Source: Bacillus sp. FJAT-29814
Lineage (GTDB): Bacteria; Bacillota; Bacilli; Bacillales; Cytobacillaceae
Direction of reading: 5' to 3'
Assembly: GCF_001510715.1 (NCBI RefSeq)
Contig: NZ_LMTJ01000006.1
Location: 189,704-253,703, forward strand
Length of the DNA: 64,000 nucleotides
The notes under the pieces are model-generated. The model was not told where the DNA came from. It saw nothing but the letters and a program-made list of their open reading frames with translations, and ran no database searches. A program made the translations under genes and the position numbers. Below are positions 1 to 8,662 of the stretch, piece by piece. Position 1 is the stretch's first letter. The number at the start of each line of letters is the position of its first letter.

Positions 1-722
1 TTTCTGAACAAGAACCCGCTGGCAGAAGCATCGGGACTTGTTGCAGCAATCTTAATCGGCGCATCCGGCTTTTGCTTCATATAATCGAGATAAGCAATTT
101 TATCGTTTATGTGAGTATCAACTCGCTTTTGGCCGAGCAGTTCGACTGCCTGCTGGAAGCCCTCGACTCCGACAAGATTGGCACCGTATTTTTTCGCTAT
201 ATCTGCGTAGTTACTTGTCAACGATTGAGCAGAATTTAATCCCTTAATGTCTTCAAATGCTTTTACTTTATCGTTATCCTTAGAAACAATCAAAACCGCC
301 GCAGATTTAATATACGGATCTGAAAAATCGTATTTTTTCTGGCGGTCAGGACGGATTCCTACCTGGTTGGCAACCATGTCAAAGCGCTTGGCATCAAGTC
401 CGGCAAACATACCATCCCACTGGGTTTCTTTAAACTCTACCTTTACGCCGATCCGCTTAGCCACTTCTTCAGCTAGCTCAACGTCAAAACCGGTTAATTT
501 ACCGCTTGGATCATGGAACGTAAATGGAGCATATGTACCTTCCGTTCCGACAAGAATCTTTCCGTCATCCTTAACCTTGGCCAGTAAATTCTTATTATCA
601 GCCTTTTCAGCTGTCTTGTTATCTTCTTTCTTTTCATCCTTTTTCGCATCATCCTTGCCGCATGCCGCCAATACGAGCATGAAGCTAAGCAATAACGCAA
701 ATAATAGTGAAAGTTTTTTCAT
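1..722 (-). CDS. tcyA: Amino-acid (probably L-cystine) ABC transporter substrate-binding lipoprotein, 3' end cut by window
   Basis: Extracellular solute-binding protein that hands an amino acid to an ABC importer. About 240 residues are visible. The N terminus is a lipoprotein signal with lipobox LAAC at about residue 20, followed by a Lys/Asp/Glu-rich linker and then a family 3 binding fold (GTEGTYAPFTF, LTGFDVELAEEVAKR, FKETQWDGMFAGL, SAQSLTSNY). These blocks closely resemble B. subtilis TcyA, so cystine is the likely ligand. The start is the ATG at 722, 6 bases after GGAGG. The C terminus, and presumably the permease and ATPase genes, lie beyond position 1. Ligand specificity is an inference; another polar amino acid is possible. 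Confidence 0.85.
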   Translation of the reverse strand, partial: MKKLSLLFALLLSFMLVLAACGKDDAKKDEKKEDNKTAEKADNKNLLAKVKDDGKILVGTEGTYAPFTFHDPSGKLTGFDVELAEEVAKRIGVKVEFKETQWDGMFAGLDAKRFDMVANQVGIRPDRQKKYDFSDPYIKSAAVLIVSKDNDKVKAFEDIKGLNSAQSLTSNYADIAKKYGANLVGVEGFQQAVELLGQKRVDTHINDKIAYLDYMKQKPDAPIKIAATSPDASASGFLFR

Positions 723-839
723 CGTTGAACCTCCTATATCCAATTCTCAGTTGTCTTATCGGTTTTTAATATTATTACAATAGTTCTTCTCTGTCAAAAG
801 AAATATTTCTTAGTTATTTTTCCCTTTTTTAAAAAATAA

Positions 840-866
840 AAACCTATCGAAAAAAAATCGATAGGC
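840..866 (-). terminator. Rho-independent terminator of the APC antiporter gene
   Basis: An 8-bp perfect stem (CCTATCGA/TCGATAGG, 843-865) is followed on the minus strand by a T-rich run. It begins directly at the antiporter stop codon and separates that gene from the binding-protein gene. Confidence 0.8.
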
Positions 867-2290
867 TAAGCAGATAATGCCTTCTTTTGTTTGACGATTG
901 TACGCTTTTTCAAAATCGGGCGGCAGAACAAGATGCCGCTCGCAATTAGCAGGACGCCTAAGCCAAACGTTTTGAGATCTGCCGTTCCGGCAATGATGAC
1001 CCATGTCGAATAGAGGGTGGCGATCAGAGCGATGATCCCGTCGGTGATTCTGGCTTTGTTGCCTGTATATGTTTCGCCGGTTACGACAAGCTTTAATTGG
1101 TAAACCGATGAAATGAAGTATGGGACCAGATACGCCAATGTTGCAATGACAATGATAAAGTCAAAGGCGCCGGAAATCGATTTCGATATTGTTGAAAAAA
1201 CAAAGATTTGCGCCAATCCGTTCGTTAACAGCAGCGAAAAGGACGGCATGCCCTTTTTATTTTCTTTTAAAAATGCTGGCAGGAACAGTCCTTGCTTCGC
1301 CGCTTGGTATGGGACCTCCGCACTTAGCATGACCCAGCCGATGGTTGAACCGAATAAGCTGATCAATCCAACAGCCGCCAATACCTTACCGCCAAGCGGG
1401 CCCAATACGGTTTGAATCGCATCGATTAACGGTTTATCCGACTGAATTAAGGTGTTTTGGTCAAGCATCCCCATTGCGAGGGTGCTGATGCCGATATAGA
1501 TGGCCAACACGATAAATAAGCCAAGTATCGTGGCGCGCTTTACATCGATTTGTTTTTTGGCACGGCCGGCAAACACCATCGCCGACTCGATCCCGATAAA
1601 CGCCCATAATGTATTAACTGCTGCATTGTTAACCTGTGACATCATGCCAATCGCCTGCCCCGCTTCATCAAATCTGGCAGCGGTAAACGGCATGATATTA
1701 CTTTTTTGGAAGGCAAACAAACCGACAATAATAAACAGGAAGAAGCCGACCACTTTTGCCGCTGTGGCCACAAAGTTTAGTCTTCCGGCACTTTCCATGC
1801 CGCGCAAAATGATAAAGTGAATCCCCCATAAAAGTGCAGTGCAAATGATAAAGGTTAAACCGTTTCCTACTTTAACCGTGAAACTACCGATGGTAAACCA
1901 TGGCGTTGCGCTCGTTAAGATTGGAAAGAACGTCGATAAATAGCTGGCGAAAGTGGTAATGACCGCGACAATCCCTGCCAAGTTCCCGACCCAATAACCC
2001 CAAGAGGACATAAAACCTGATAATTTCGAAGCCGTAGAACCTTGTTTAAAAAGTGCACTGGCATAAATTTGCGGGCCGCCCGTCAAGTTCGGCTTGCGAA
2101 TCGCCAAATTGCCGAACACCAACGCAATTGTCAACACGCCAAAACCGGTAAACAGCCACGCCGAGATGACACCAGCAGGACTCGCTGCCTCCGATAACGA
2201 CCTTGGCAGCATGAAAATGCCTGATCCAACCATATTTCCTACGACTAATGCCGTTAATACCCAAAAACCCAATTTATTTGATTTCCCCAT
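866..2290 (-). CDS. APC-superfamily basic amino acid/polyamine antiporter (arginine:ornithine type)
   Basis: Twelve-helix membrane exchanger of the APA family, 474 aa, the usual length. The N terminus has the family hallmark: TM1 with GNMVGSGIFMLP (the backbone-binding GSGIF loop), then PAGVISAW. In TM6 the stretch NTLWAFIGIESAMVFAGRAK matches the helix that contacts the substrate in AdiC-type carriers. It most resembles arginine/ornithine antiporters of Bacillus. It lies far from the arc genes at 29-37 kb, which carry their own carrier of another family. It is monocistronic, with its own promoter and terminator. Substrate is inferred from family resemblance; lysine/cadaverine or agmatine exchange is possible. 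Confidence 0.85.
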   Translation of the reverse strand: MGKSNKLGFWVLTALVVGNMVGSGIFMLPRSLSEAASPAGVISAWLFTGFGVLTIALVFGNLAIRKPNLTGGPQIYASALFKQGSTASKLSGFMSSWGYWVGNLAGIVAVITTFASYLSTFFPILTSATPWFTIGSFTVKVGNGLTFIICTALLWGIHFIILRGMESAGRLNFVATAAKVVGFFLFIIVGLFAFQKSNIMPFTAARFDEAGQAIGMMSQVNNAAVNTLWAFIGIESAMVFAGRAKKQIDVKRATILGLFIVLAIYIGISTLAMGMLDQNTLIQSDKPLIDAIQTVLGPLGGKVLAAVGLISLFGSTIGWVMLSAEVPYQAAKQGLFLPAFLKENKKGMPSFSLLLTNGLAQIFVFSTISKSISGAFDFIIVIATLAYLVPYFISSVYQLKLVVTGETYTGNKARITDGIIALIATLYSTWVIIAGTADLKTFGLGVLLIASGILFCRPILKKRTIVKQKKALSA

Positions 2291-2336
2291 GATGTAAGCC
2301 CCTCTCGATGAGCACCATTTACTTTAGTATGCTAAT

Positions 2337-2366
2337 ATAATAAAGCCTCCTACAAGTACCTGTCAA
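2337..2366 (-). promoter_or_regulatory. Sigma-A-type promoter of the antiporter gene
   Basis: On the minus strand TTGACA (2361-2366) and TATTAT (2337-2342) are separated by 18 bp, about 50 bp upstream of the ATG at 2290. The -35 hexamer is a perfect match. Confidence 0.6.
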
Positions 2367-2412
2367 TTGAAAATTTTACCTTGCTAAAGTATTAGAGAAT
2401 TAAAATAATTGT

Positions 2413-2443
2413 GCAAAAAAATGCGACCCAATGACGGGTCACA
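2413..2443 (-). terminator. Rho-independent terminator of the MASE3 gene
   Basis: An 8-bp stem with one G-U pair (2422-2429 with 2436-2443) precedes seven T residues on the minus strand. The stem overlaps the stop codon of the upstream gene. Confidence 0.8.
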
Positions 2444-3635
2444 TGACAGCAAACTTTGATCTTTTCTTGTTTCTACCCTTCATGGCAGGCTCCTGATAGA
2501 ATCCAGTCATTTCAATAACAGATCCGATCACCACTTCTTGCTCAAATTCTTCAAAAACTGGCTTAATCGAAATCAGCAGTGTTTTATCAAGATGTTCCAT
2601 TTCAAAAACCGTTTTATCTTGAAGGTTTAGCGCCAATTGGCAATATTCATGGATAATGGTAGGGTTCGCGGCGAAAACTTCCTTGAGCGGCCTCCCGATT
2701 AATTCATCTTTTTCAATATGCAGCTGCTGGAGCAATTCGCCCGCCCCATAAGTAAAGACAAACTGATTGCCCTTCTTGGCCGCTTTGAAAATAAACCCGG
2801 GCAGGTCGTTAATCAGCTTTTGATGTTCCATTTCGGCGCGCTCGAACTCGCCTTTTTTAAAATAAAAACCCTTCAGTATATAATAGAAGCCAATCGCCTT
2901 GAAAATATGGCCTGTAAAATTATCGAGGTCAAATACACTACGGTAAATGGTAAAAATCAAGCTGGTTAAAAGCAGGAAAAACAGTGCGAGCGCAATCGCC
3001 AGCTTTGTTTCACTTCTCTCCATGTGGTATTTGTAGAGCGTGAAAATGAGCGCGAGAAACTGCACGAAGCAGACGAAATATTCAATTCCGTTTTTTAATA
3101 GAGTCGTCCCCTTCCCCTCAATCACCAGAAGAGGGAGGCTTTTTTCAAAAGTAAAGACGACTGTTCCAATGGCACCGATCATTAGGAAAGCCAATAGATA
3201 CATCGGAAAGCGGTAATCCTTTTTTAATTTCCAATTTGGAAGCACCAGAATGGCTAAAATCAACACGGCTTGAATGGCTCGTGCGGATACCCAGAACCAG
3301 GTTGCTTTGGCCACCGAGCTTTCAGTGAGGAAAAACGGCATTCCTTTGAATGTTAAGGTATGGAGCATATCCAATGTTCCAACAACCAAAAAGGTAAACG
3401 ACAGCAGCAGCATTTGACTTGACCCGGATTTTCCGTAGTTTTTCAATCCATATAGCATGATGGCGGATGATGTCGAGATGCTGAAGCTTTCAAGCAGGGT
3501 ATGGAAGCCAACATAATTATTAGGGTTATAAAAGGTATTGATTTGCTCTTGGAACAAATGGATGCCAAGTAGCAAAACGATGGCCATCGTTGAATAAACA
3601 AGAAATTTCCCTTCCGTTAATTGCGACTTCATCAT
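2439..3635 (-). CDS. MASE3-domain membrane sensor protein with PAS-like C terminus and no output domain
   Basis: About 398 aa. Residues 1-265 hold eight or so membrane helices with the MASE3 signature (GFHTLLESFSIS, LDMLHTLTFKGMPFF, ATWFWVSARAIQA). This membrane sensor domain is normally fused to histidine kinase or GGDEF modules. Residues about 275-380 look like one PAS fold (LINDLPGFIFKAAKKGNQFVFTYGAG...ELIGRPLKEVF). No kinase, GGDEF or methyl-accepting region follows; the chain ends in a basic tail. The track ORF begins at a GTG at 3644, but the AGAGGTGG ribosome site (3641-3648) places the start at ATG 3635 (or 3632). It may signal through a partner or be a remnant sensor. Stimulus unknown. 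Confidence 0.75.
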   Translation of the reverse strand: MMKSQLTEGKFLVYSTMAIVLLLGIHLFQEQINTFYNPNNYVGFHTLLESFSISTSSAIMLYGLKNYGKSGSSQMLLLSFTFLVVGTLDMLHTLTFKGMPFFLTESSVAKATWFWVSARAIQAVLILAILVLPNWKLKKDYRFPMYLLAFLMIGAIGTVVFTFEKSLPLLVIEGKGTTLLKNGIEYFVCFVQFLALIFTLYKYHMERSETKLAIALALFFLLLTSLIFTIYRSVFDLDNFTGHIFKAIGFYYILKGFYFKKGEFERAEMEHQKLINDLPGFIFKAAKKGNQFVFTYGAGELLQQLHIEKDELIGRPLKEVFAANPTIIHEYCQLALNLQDKTVFEMEHLDKTLLISIKPVFEEFEQEVVIGSVIEMTGFYQEPAMKGRNKKRSKFAVM

Positions 3636-3742
3636 CAACACCACCTCTATTTACCAGAGTTTTTCCTGATTTTATTATAGACCCGAAAAAGCCTGTATCA
3701 CGGCTATATTTATAGAATTTTTGTGAATATTTTAAATACGTT

Positions 3743-4261
3743 TCACTCTTTGGCCATGGCTTGTTTGATTATGGCGATTTGCTCGTATTTTTCCTCTTCG
3801 TTTTTTAAAGGGGTAGCCCCGTACACTGGCACGACTTGAAAAAAGCCTTTGTCCGTTCTAGTCACAGCCAATAAATACATTTGCTTTTCTTTTAAGATAA
3901 GGGTATTTTCATAGGTTTCCAAGTACAGTTTCCCGTGCTTTTTGTAATACCCGCCCTCTTGGTTGACGGTGATGTCGCCCATTAAGGCCCCCTTAATATT
4001 TTGAGTGATCATGACTTTAAATTGGGTATTATGGCGACCGTTGTAGGGTTCACGTCCTGTTTCCGTTACCACTTCACCAATGAAAATATGGTCGACGGCG
4101 TTGACCATATTTTCCGTATTTTTGTAGTTTTCTTTAAAAGGGTAAGGTTTATTTATTACGATTGCAGATTCCTTTGAATCCAGCAGTATCGTGAAATATT
4201 TAATACTAAATAATCCTGCAGCTAGCAGAAACACACCGGTGATGATTACGAGCTTTTTCAT
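3743..4261 (-). CDS. Signal-anchored hypothetical protein, OB-like
   Basis: A 172-aa protein with an N-terminal hydrophobic segment (residues 4-24, KLVIITGVFLLAAGLFSI) that would anchor it outside the membrane or act as a signal peptide. The rest is soluble and beta-rich: DHIFIGEVVTETGRE, QFKVMITQNIKGALMGDITVNQEGG, LLAVTRTDKGFFQV. The GEV...V...KG pattern recalls small secreted beta-barrel proteins annotated only as hypothetical in Bacillaceae. No catalytic motif is visible. The gene is monocistronic; the region upstream of it contains a 52-bp repeat array. Confidence 0.65.
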   Translation of the reverse strand: MKKLVIITGVFLLAAGLFSIKYFTILLDSKESAIVINKPYPFKENYKNTENMVNAVDHIFIGEVVTETGREPYNGRHNTQFKVMITQNIKGALMGDITVNQEGGYYKKHGKLYLETYENTLILKEKQMYLLAVTRTDKGFFQVVPVYGATPLKNEEEKYEQIAIIKQAMAKE

Positions 4262-4431
4262 GAGTAAAGCCGCCTTCTATCGAAAATTTTACTTTTGATT
4301 TTCATTATAAACCCGCTTTGATCGTGAGTGTTTTAATGGTTGTGAACGTTTATGGAAGAATTTTTGGAAAAATAACGACGGGCTGGGAATATGGGATAAT
4401 TGAAAAATGGTAATTGCTGCTTTAAAGGTTT

Positions 4432-4535
4432 ATTGGAGCAGTACTCGGGAAAATACCGGTGGTCGACTGCTCCAATAACGTCCATTGGCGTAGTGGACGG
4501 GGAAAATTTAGCCTCCTACTCCTCCAATGGGACTG
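4432..4535. repeat. 52-bp hairpin repeat, pair A (2 units)
   Basis: Two units start at 4432 and 4484, exactly 52 bp apart. Unit 1 opens with ATTGGAGCAGT and carries its perfect inverted copy ACTGCTCCAAT near position 35-45 of the unit. Unit 2 keeps both arms in a degraded form (ATTGGCGTAGT / ACTCCTCCAAT). The loop sequences differ. Confidence 0.65.
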
Positions 4536-4545
4536 CCTGTTTTTG

Positions 4546-4649
4546 TTGAGGACACTTTGCTTTAACTTTCACACTCTTCTGTCCTCTATCACCCTTATTG
4601 AGGACACTTCACTTCAATTTCTCCTATGTTCTGTCCTCTAACCACCTTA
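4546..4649. repeat. 52-bp hairpin repeat, pair B (2 units)
   Basis: Two units start at 4546 and 4598, exactly 52 bp apart. Both open with TTGAGGACACTT and carry CTGTCCTCTA about 26 bp later; GAGGACA and TGTCCTC pair perfectly. The sequence differs from pair A, but the period and layout are the same. Confidence 0.75.
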
Positions 4650-4686
4650 TCCAAATCCGCACTCTCAATTTGAGGATCTTTAACAT

Positions 4687-4720
4687 TTAAAAGGGCCGCC
4701 CCGAGCAAGGCAGCCCCCCA
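4687..4720 (-). terminator. Rho-independent terminator of nadE
   Basis: A GC-rich stem (GGGCTGCC pairing with GGCGGCCC, one wobble) is followed by TTTT on the minus strand, 8-40 bp after the nadE stop. Confidence 0.75.
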
Positions 4721-4727
4721 AAAATAC

Positions 4728-5549
4728 TCACTTCCACCACTCGTCAAACATTGAGGCAGGAAGTCTTCGTTTGTGTTCGCTCATCATATAGCGTTTTTCG
4801 ACCTTCTCGGCAACCTCTGGCGAGACGGTTTTTCCCTCTAGGTAATCGTCAAGTTCATCATAGGTGATTCCAAGTTCGGTTTCATCGGCTTGGCCCGGTT
4901 TTTGATCGAGCAAATCGGCGGTCGGCACCTTTAAATACAAACGCTCTTCGGCACCGAGCTCTTTCAGCAGCGCCTTTCCCTGCCGTTTCGTCAACCCCGT
5001 CAATGGCAAAACGTCGGCCCCGCCGTCGCCATATTTCGTATAAAACCCAGTCACCGCTTCGGCCGCATGGTCCGTCCCAATCACAAGAAGACCCTCCATG
5101 CCACCGACTGCGTACTGGGCAATCATCCGCATCCGTGCCTTTACGTTCCCTTTTTGATAATCGCTTAATGGCTGGCCCGGAGCAGTTGCATCATACTCCT
5201 TTTGCACCTCATCGACAGCCGCTTTGATATTAAACACCATTTCCTTGTCAGCCTGAATAAACGCAATCGCCTTCTTGGCATCGTCCTCATCCTTCTGGAC
5301 ACCGTATGGAAGCCTCACAGCTATAAATGTCGCGTCAGTTCCCTCACGACGCAGTTCCTCCACGGCCATCTGCGCCAGTCGTCCTGCCAGTGTAGAATCC
5401 TGTCCGCCGCTGATGCCTAATACATAGCCTTTGGCCTTCGTTTTTAACAAATAATTTTTTAAAAAATCTACTCGCTTGCGAATCTCATCCTTCGGTTCAA
5501 TCGAAGGGGAAACGTTTAACTCCTTGATAATCCTCTCCTGAAAACTCAT
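4728..5549 (-). CDS. nadE: Ammonia-dependent NAD+ synthetase
   Basis: Converts deamido-NAD+, ATP and ammonia to NAD+ in the last step of NAD synthesis, in the cytoplasm as a homodimer. It has 273 residues, the usual length for the single-domain ammonia-dependent enzyme; no glutaminase domain is present. The PP-loop ATPase motif [14 protein letters not shown] is near residue 48. Other conserved blocks are RTRMIAQYA-like ([12 protein letters not shown]), [24 protein letters not shown] and [14 protein letters not shown]. The longer reading frame starts at 5576, but [11 protein letters not shown] at 5549 aligns with B. subtilis NadE. It is monocistronic and divergent from ykhA. Confidence 0.96.
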   Translation of the reverse strand: MSFQERIIKELNVSPSIEPKDEIRKRVDFLKNYLLKTKAKGYVLGISGGQDSTLAGRLAQMAVEELRREGTDATFIAVRLPYGVQKDEDDAKKAIAFIQADKEMVFNIKAAVDEVQKEYDATAPGQPLSDYQKGNVKARMRMIAQYAVGGMEGLLVIGTDHAAEAVTGFYTKYGDGGADVLPLTGLTKRQGKALLKELGAEERLYLKVPTADLLDQKPGQADETELGITYDELDDYLEGKTVSPEVAEKVEKRYMMSEHKRRLPASMFDEWWK

Positions 5550-5655
5550 CGACCTGAGGCCCCCCTTATTTAACAACTTCTTTATTGTTAATGTACCACA
5601 ATCACTTTATTTTCACTAAAGATAGGGTTAAATTATAACGAGGAGGTTTTGAAAA

Positions 5656-6168
5656 ATGGACGCAAAAACATGCAATGAATCACGGGTGGTCCGAACGAGC
5701 CGGGTGTTCCCGAACGACGTCAATAACCATAACACGCTGTTTGGCGGCAAGCTGATGAGCGATATAGACATGGTGGCATCAATTTCAGCAACAAGGCATT
5801 CGAGAAAAGGGATTGTCACAGCCTCAACTGATTCCGTTGATTTTCTTCACCCGATCACTCAACAGGATTCGGTATGTATCGAATCGTTTATCACTTGGAC
5901 CGGCACTTCATCGATGGAGGTGTTTGTCAAAGTCATTGCCGAAAACCTATTAACTGGTAACCGAAAAATTGCCGCAACGGCATTTTTAACCTTCGTTGCC
6001 CTTGATGAACACGGCAAACCAACCCAAGTACCGAAAATCATCCCGGAAACAGAAGAGGAAAAAAAGCTGTTCGAAACGGGACAAGAACGTGCAGAGAAGC
6101 GTAAGTTACACCGCAAAAGCAGCAAGGAACTAGCGGCTTATTTTACCACAATTAAGCCTTGGGAATAG
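5656..6168 (+). CDS. ykhA: Acyl-CoA thioesterase, hotdog fold, YkhA-like
   Basis: Hydrolyses acyl-CoA to free acid and CoA in the cytoplasm. The protein is 170 aa with one hotdog domain. The blocks TSRVFPNDVNNHNTLFGGKLMSDID, ATRHSRKGIVTASTDSVDFLHPI and SWTGTSSMEVFVKV follow B. subtilis YkhA almost residue for residue, including the catalytic Asn/Asp-type region near NHNTLFGG. A good AGGAGG lies 7 bases before the ATG. A strong terminator follows. The physiological acyl chain is unknown. Confidence 0.92.
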   Translation: MDAKTCNESRVVRTSRVFPNDVNNHNTLFGGKLMSDIDMVASISATRHSRKGIVTASTDSVDFLHPITQQDSVCIESFITWTGTSSMEVFVKVIAENLLTGNRKIAATAFLTFVALDEHGKPTQVPKIIPETEEEKKLFETGQERAEKRKLHRKSSKELAAYFTTIKPWE

Positions 6169-6194
6169 GAAAAATTTCAGCAAAACAAGAAGGT

Positions 6195-6231
6195 GGTTCG
6201 CGGCCATCAAACCGCGAACCTAGTCTATTTT
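6195..6231. terminator. Bidirectional rho-independent terminator between ykhA and the DUF3231 gene
   Basis: A 9-bp perfect stem, GGTTCGCGG (6195-6203) with CCGCGAACC (6212-6220), is followed by a T run on the plus strand (6226-6231). It sits between two convergent genes and overlaps the stop of the minus-strand gene. Confidence 0.85.
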
Positions 6232-7221
6232 TTGAAGGTCCCTCCTGCTTGGCGCCTGGGGCGGTTCTTGGAACCAGCCGCGGTCCATCATGATATCTAC
6301 CCCTTTGGCGGAATACAGCAGAATCTCTGCAATGTATTTTTGGTAATGCATCACCAAATCAGACCTCATTGACAGCGACAGAGCGTGGCCGAGCAGGGTA
6401 ATGTCAATACCATTCAGAGAATGGAAAAGGGTGACGACCAGACGGTGAGAAAATGGACAGACAGTTGAGTCCGTCACCTCTATGTTGGTCGAAATGTTGC
6501 CCAACAGTTCCTCTTTCATCAAAATATTAGTAAAGGTTCTAATTTGATACTCGGATATTTTTTTCCCTTGCTTTATGAAGGCATGGATTTCCTTGTCCTT
6601 AATAACTTGGAGCAAGCCCATACAAAGCAAAGTAGAAAAGTAGTTTCGTTCGATATTGAAAAAAATCTCGGTGATTTCGGCGACGTTTACCGGCCGCTTT
6701 TTTCCTAAGCCGCTAAGGTAGGAGAGCTTTTCCGCATATTCCACTTTGGTCGGATAAGGAATCATTGGAGGTCGGTCATATAAGCCTTTCTTTAGTAATA
6801 ACTCCGTGGATTCCTGGTATAAAACCGTGGATTCCTGAACCATTATCACGAAAAAATCAAGCACATCTTTACGGGCAACATTTGCGGTAATAAAGCCCGT
6901 GTTAATCATTGATAGCCTGCTCATCATGTACACTAAGGTTAGCCCGAACATATCATAAAATAATGGCGGGGCTGATAAATCAAGGTCATCCTCAGAAAAA
7001 CCTACCGGCACAGCAATGCCCTCCGCATTACAAATGCCGGTTATTTTTTCAAGATGGCCATTTGAAATCTGATAGGCCTGCTGGTAAATAGTCTTTAAGT
7101 CATCATCCTGATTATGATGTTGGAAATAGGTGAGCAAGCAAACGGTCATGCTCTCTTGTAGATAGGCCGCCCAAAGACCGGCGATTTCTGAACTCGATAA
7201 CCTAATGTTGCGCTCAACCAT
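6220..7221 (-). CDS. DUF3231 family protein, two tandem domains
   Basis: A 333-aa protein of the DUF3231 family, common in spore formers and often predicted to be ferritin-like helical bundles. Two similar halves of about 160 residues are visible: each starts with a helix containing LSSSEIAGLWAAYLQES or similar (second copy about NVAEITEIFFNIERNYFSTLLCM) and ends with a stretch such as SMINTGFITANVARKDV / HALSLSMRSDLVMHYQKY. The ATG at 7221 is preferred over the GTG at 7224 because of the spacing to AGGGGG. Function unknown; a spore or stress role is only suggested by family distribution. Confidence 0.8.
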   Translation of the reverse strand: MVERNIRLSSSEIAGLWAAYLQESMTVCLLTYFQHHNQDDDLKTIYQQAYQISNGHLEKITGICNAEGIAVPVGFSEDDLDLSAPPLFYDMFGLTLVYMMSRLSMINTGFITANVARKDVLDFFVIMVQESTVLYQESTELLLKKGLYDRPPMIPYPTKVEYAEKLSYLSGLGKKRPVNVAEITEIFFNIERNYFSTLLCMGLLQVIKDKEIHAFIKQGKKISEYQIRTFTNILMKEELLGNISTNIEVTDSTVCPFSHRLVVTLFHSLNGIDITLLGHALSLSMRSDLVMHYQKYIAEILLYSAKGVDIMMDRGWFQEPPQAPSRRDLQKID

Positions 7222-7268
7222 CACATATGCCCCCTAAAACATTCTCTATGTGTAGATTTCCAAACATT

Positions 7269-7289
7269 TACCTGAGATATTCTCAGGTA
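7269..7289. terminator. Perfect 9-bp hairpin after the CDF gene, weak terminator
   Basis: TACCTGAGA (7269-7277) pairs with TCTCAGGTA (7281-7289) over a 3-nt loop. No good T run follows on either strand, so it may be a weak terminator or an mRNA 3' stabiliser for the cation exporter gene, which ends at 7294. Confidence 0.4.
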
Positions 7290-7293
7290 TCAT

Positions 7294-8277
7294 TTATTGG
7301 GTTTTGGTTTCAGCAGGTTCCTTTTCTCCCTGCCAAGTCATTACTCCGTCTTCTTCGTCAATCTCAATTTTGACATCGGCCACGCCGTTTTCTGCAAATA
7401 TTTTTTCATGTAGGCGGTCTTTAATGTCATCTGCCTCCGCAACTGTCAGACTCGGGTCGATTTCAATTTCCAGCTCGACATGCAAATCCTCGCCTTCCTT
7501 TATGACGGTAATTTCCTGGATATCCTTGACATCCGGATCCGCCATCACCATGGCACCGATTTTGCTTTCCATTTCTTCGTCCGCCTGACCGATCACTCCT
7601 GCGGCATTGTCCAAAAACACTCTACCCACTACAAAAAACATCATAAGCCCAATCAATATAGAGGCAATCCCCTCGAGCCGATGGTAGTCAGTAAAATGGG
7701 CGATTACTACAGCAAGAATGGCTAATACACCGCCCGAGGTAGCAACCAGATCCTCCATGAACACTAACTTGGTTGCCGGTTTTGCCCTGCCTAAATGGGC
7801 AAAACTTTTTACAAAAACAGTCGGTCCGCTTACTTCTTTGCCAACTTCATGGAGCACCTCCTTCATCGCTTTGTAAAGGACAAAGGTTTCCAACAGGGTC
7901 GCAATTCCCAGCACAATAAGGTTGATGATGAAACCGCCCGACTTGGTAGGATGAAGGACATGATGGTACCCTTCTCGGATGGTTTCAAACGCCATGATTC
8001 CGACGATTAATACTGCGCCTAGCAGAACCAGATTAACCAGCCTACCAAATCCGTTTGGGAATTTTTCCGTCGGGGCCTTTTTGCTTAATGCTGATCCAAA
8101 GAACACAAAAAATTGGTTTGCCGCATCCCCCAAGCTGTGCATCGTCTCAGCAAACATCGCAACATTCCCAGTAAACATATAGGCGACCCCTTTTATGATA
8201 GCAATAACCGTATTGACAATCGCCGCAAGCATCGCCGATCGATTTCCACGTTTCAATAATTCAAAAATTTCTCCCAT
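7294..8277 (-). CDS. Cation diffusion facilitator (CDF) transporter
   Basis: Proton-coupled efflux of divalent metal, probably Zn or a related ion. 327 aa, six membrane helices (residues 1-225) followed by a cytoplasmic ferredoxin-like domain (about 230-315) of beta-alpha-beta type (ITVIKEGEDLHVELEIEID, VAEADDIKDRLHEKIF). TM2 has the metal-site motif ETMHSLGDAANQ. In TM5 the usual HxxxD is replaced by FMEDLVATSGG, as in the SLC30A9-like branch of the family. It has its own ribosome site. The metal cannot be told from sequence alone. Confidence 0.88.
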   Translation of the reverse strand: MGEIFELLKRGNRSAMLAAIVNTVIAIIKGVAYMFTGNVAMFAETMHSLGDAANQFFVFFGSALSKKAPTEKFPNGFGRLVNLVLLGAVLIVGIMAFETIREGYHHVLHPTKSGGFIINLIVLGIATLLETFVLYKAMKEVLHEVGKEVSGPTVFVKSFAHLGRAKPATKLVFMEDLVATSGGVLAILAVVIAHFTDYHRLEGIASILIGLMMFFVVGRVFLDNAAGVIGQADEEMESKIGAMVMADPDVKDIQEITVIKEGEDLHVELEIEIDPSLTVAEADDIKDRLHEKIFAENGVADVKIEIDEEDGVMTWQGEKEPAETKTQ

Positions 8278-8662
8278 TGTATCCCCGTTCCTTTAATTGA
8301 ATTTGCTAACCTTAATATTTTCTTTATTGGAACGATGAATACAGGTAAGGGAATATTTCCATTATCATGAAAATATGAGAAGGGGTCGACTGCGATATTA
8401 GGAGGAAAGATGGATACGTATGAGAATTCATAGGAGTAATAGGCGGAGAATTTCCGGCTATTGTATATTGGCGAGGCTTAAGAAGCAGATATAAACGGAG
8501 AATTTCCGATTAACTACTCTAAATTAGACAAAATTCATTCATTTTGATGATATAAGCGGAAAAACTCCCCTTATTTTCAGGGAAATATGGGTATTTCCCA
8601 ATTTAACCGGAATTTCTCCGTTTATTTTTCACACACATGGAAGGCTTTGTTGGGGGTAAATC
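8278..8662. other. Intergenic region with a degenerate short-repeat cluster
   Basis: No gene is seen. 8278-8400 is the upstream region of the CDF gene. 8450-8635 carries the CGGAGAATTTCCG repeat cluster described separately, which ends about 25 bp from the sortase stop codon. Confidence 0.55.
8450..8633. repeat. Degenerate short repeats with CGGAGAATTTCCG core
   Basis: Near-palindromic units occur at 8454 (GGCGGAGAATTTCCGGCTA), 8496 (AACGGAGAATTTCCGATTA, 42 bp = 2 x 21 later), 8557 (GCGGAAAAACTCCCCTTA) and in inverted orientation at about 8607 (CCGGAATTTCTCCG). Spacing is close to multiples of 20-21 bp. Confidence 0.55.

Larger units (their letters stand above)
4262..4727. other. Intergenic region holding two pairs of 52-bp repeats and the nadE terminator
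   Basis: There is no coding potential. From 4432 to about 4649 it is filled by two different pairs of 52-bp units (annotated separately), and then by the nadE terminator. 4262-4430 is plain AT-rich sequence with the upstream region of the 3743-4261 gene. Confidence 0.6.
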
